DNA of 64,000 nucleotides from Symbiodinium natans. Taxonomy: Eukaryota; Sar; Dinophyceae; Suessiales; Symbiodiniaceae. The translations under genes and the position numbers were made by a program. The notes under the pieces are model-generated. The model saw nothing but the letters and a program-made list of their open reading frames with translations, was not told where the DNA came from and did not search any database. The stretch lies in NCBI GenBank assembly GCA_905221605.1, contig CAJNDS010000628.1, positions 1 to 64,000 on the forward strand, in the 5' to 3' direction. Within the stretch, counting starts at the first letter, position 1, and each line of letters starts with the position of its first letter. Below, one piece after another: positions 63,930 through 64,000 of the stretch.

Positions 63930-64000
63930 GTGTAGGGTTTAGGGTTTAGGGTTCAGGGTTTAGGGTTTAGGGTTTCGGGTTTAGGGTTTAGGGTTTAGGG
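63930..64000 (+). repeat. TTTAGGG array at the window end
   Basis: Nine heptamers running to the edge, with single TTCAGGG and TTTCGGG variants. Confidence 0.9.

Noticed and set aside
10440-64000. True telomere or chromosome end
   Set aside because: Arrays are short (under ~200 bp), in both orientations, and alternate with exons; no terminal block is seen.

Overview
The window looks like nuclear DNA of a dinoflagellate. Evidence: (i) TTTAGGG/CCCTAAA (the dinoflagellate and plant telomere heptamer) is scattered in dozens of short internal arrays; (ii) every gene I can follow is on the + strand, head to tail, with short gaps; (iii) the best-resolved gene is a ubiquitin-like plus ankyrin protein of a kind common in Symbiodiniaceae-like genomes, and its introns use GA or GC donors and an AG|G acceptor, as reported for dinoflagellates; (iv) there is a copia-type LTR retrotransposon with a half-tRNA primer site. 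No bacterial, organellar or viral gene set is present. All identifications come from reading the sequence; no database was searched.

Layout. 1-2500: the last exon or exons of a ubiquitin-like gene, a frameshifted Cys-rich gene fragment, and simple repeats. 2500-18300: almost gene-free satellite DNA of successive kinds: a degenerate GAGCTC/CTCTATCT repeat, an AT-rich palindromic AAATTAAAG satellite, (TTTGAATAG)n/(CTATTCAAA)n inverted arrays, a GCGACGCCCGGTGT repeat, a repeat of about 110 bp, a 125-bp tandem repeat and one of about 247 bp. 18300-56200: gene-rich DNA. The ~50-240 bp pieces lying between telomere-type arrays repeatedly show open, GC-rich, protein-like reading with AG acceptors and GT/GC/GA donors, so most are exons and the TTTAGGG/CCCTAAA arrays are intronic. 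I recognise about 12 gene loci, most without a known family. 56226-61787: one LTR element whose two 299-bp LTRs look identical. It carries Gag-like ORFs with CCCH and CCHC zinc motifs and an aspartic protease motif, but no integrase, reverse transcriptase or RNase H. 61788-64000: two or three more exons among degenerate TTTAGGG repeats.

The main result is the intron architecture. In the ankyrin gene (38116-42551) the exon phases fit exactly across six introns. Several of these introns are short inserts with terminal inverted repeats and 3-5 bp flanking duplications, that is, introner-like elements. The same inserts recur elsewhere in the window in at least six sequence families. Other introns, down to about 40 bp, consist almost wholly of CCCTAAA/TTTAGGG. 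Telomere-like repeats therefore seem to act here as intron substance, often as inverted pairs. Exon frames outside the phase-checked joins are provisional, because short GC-rich exons are often open in more than one frame and GA donors mimic TGA stops.
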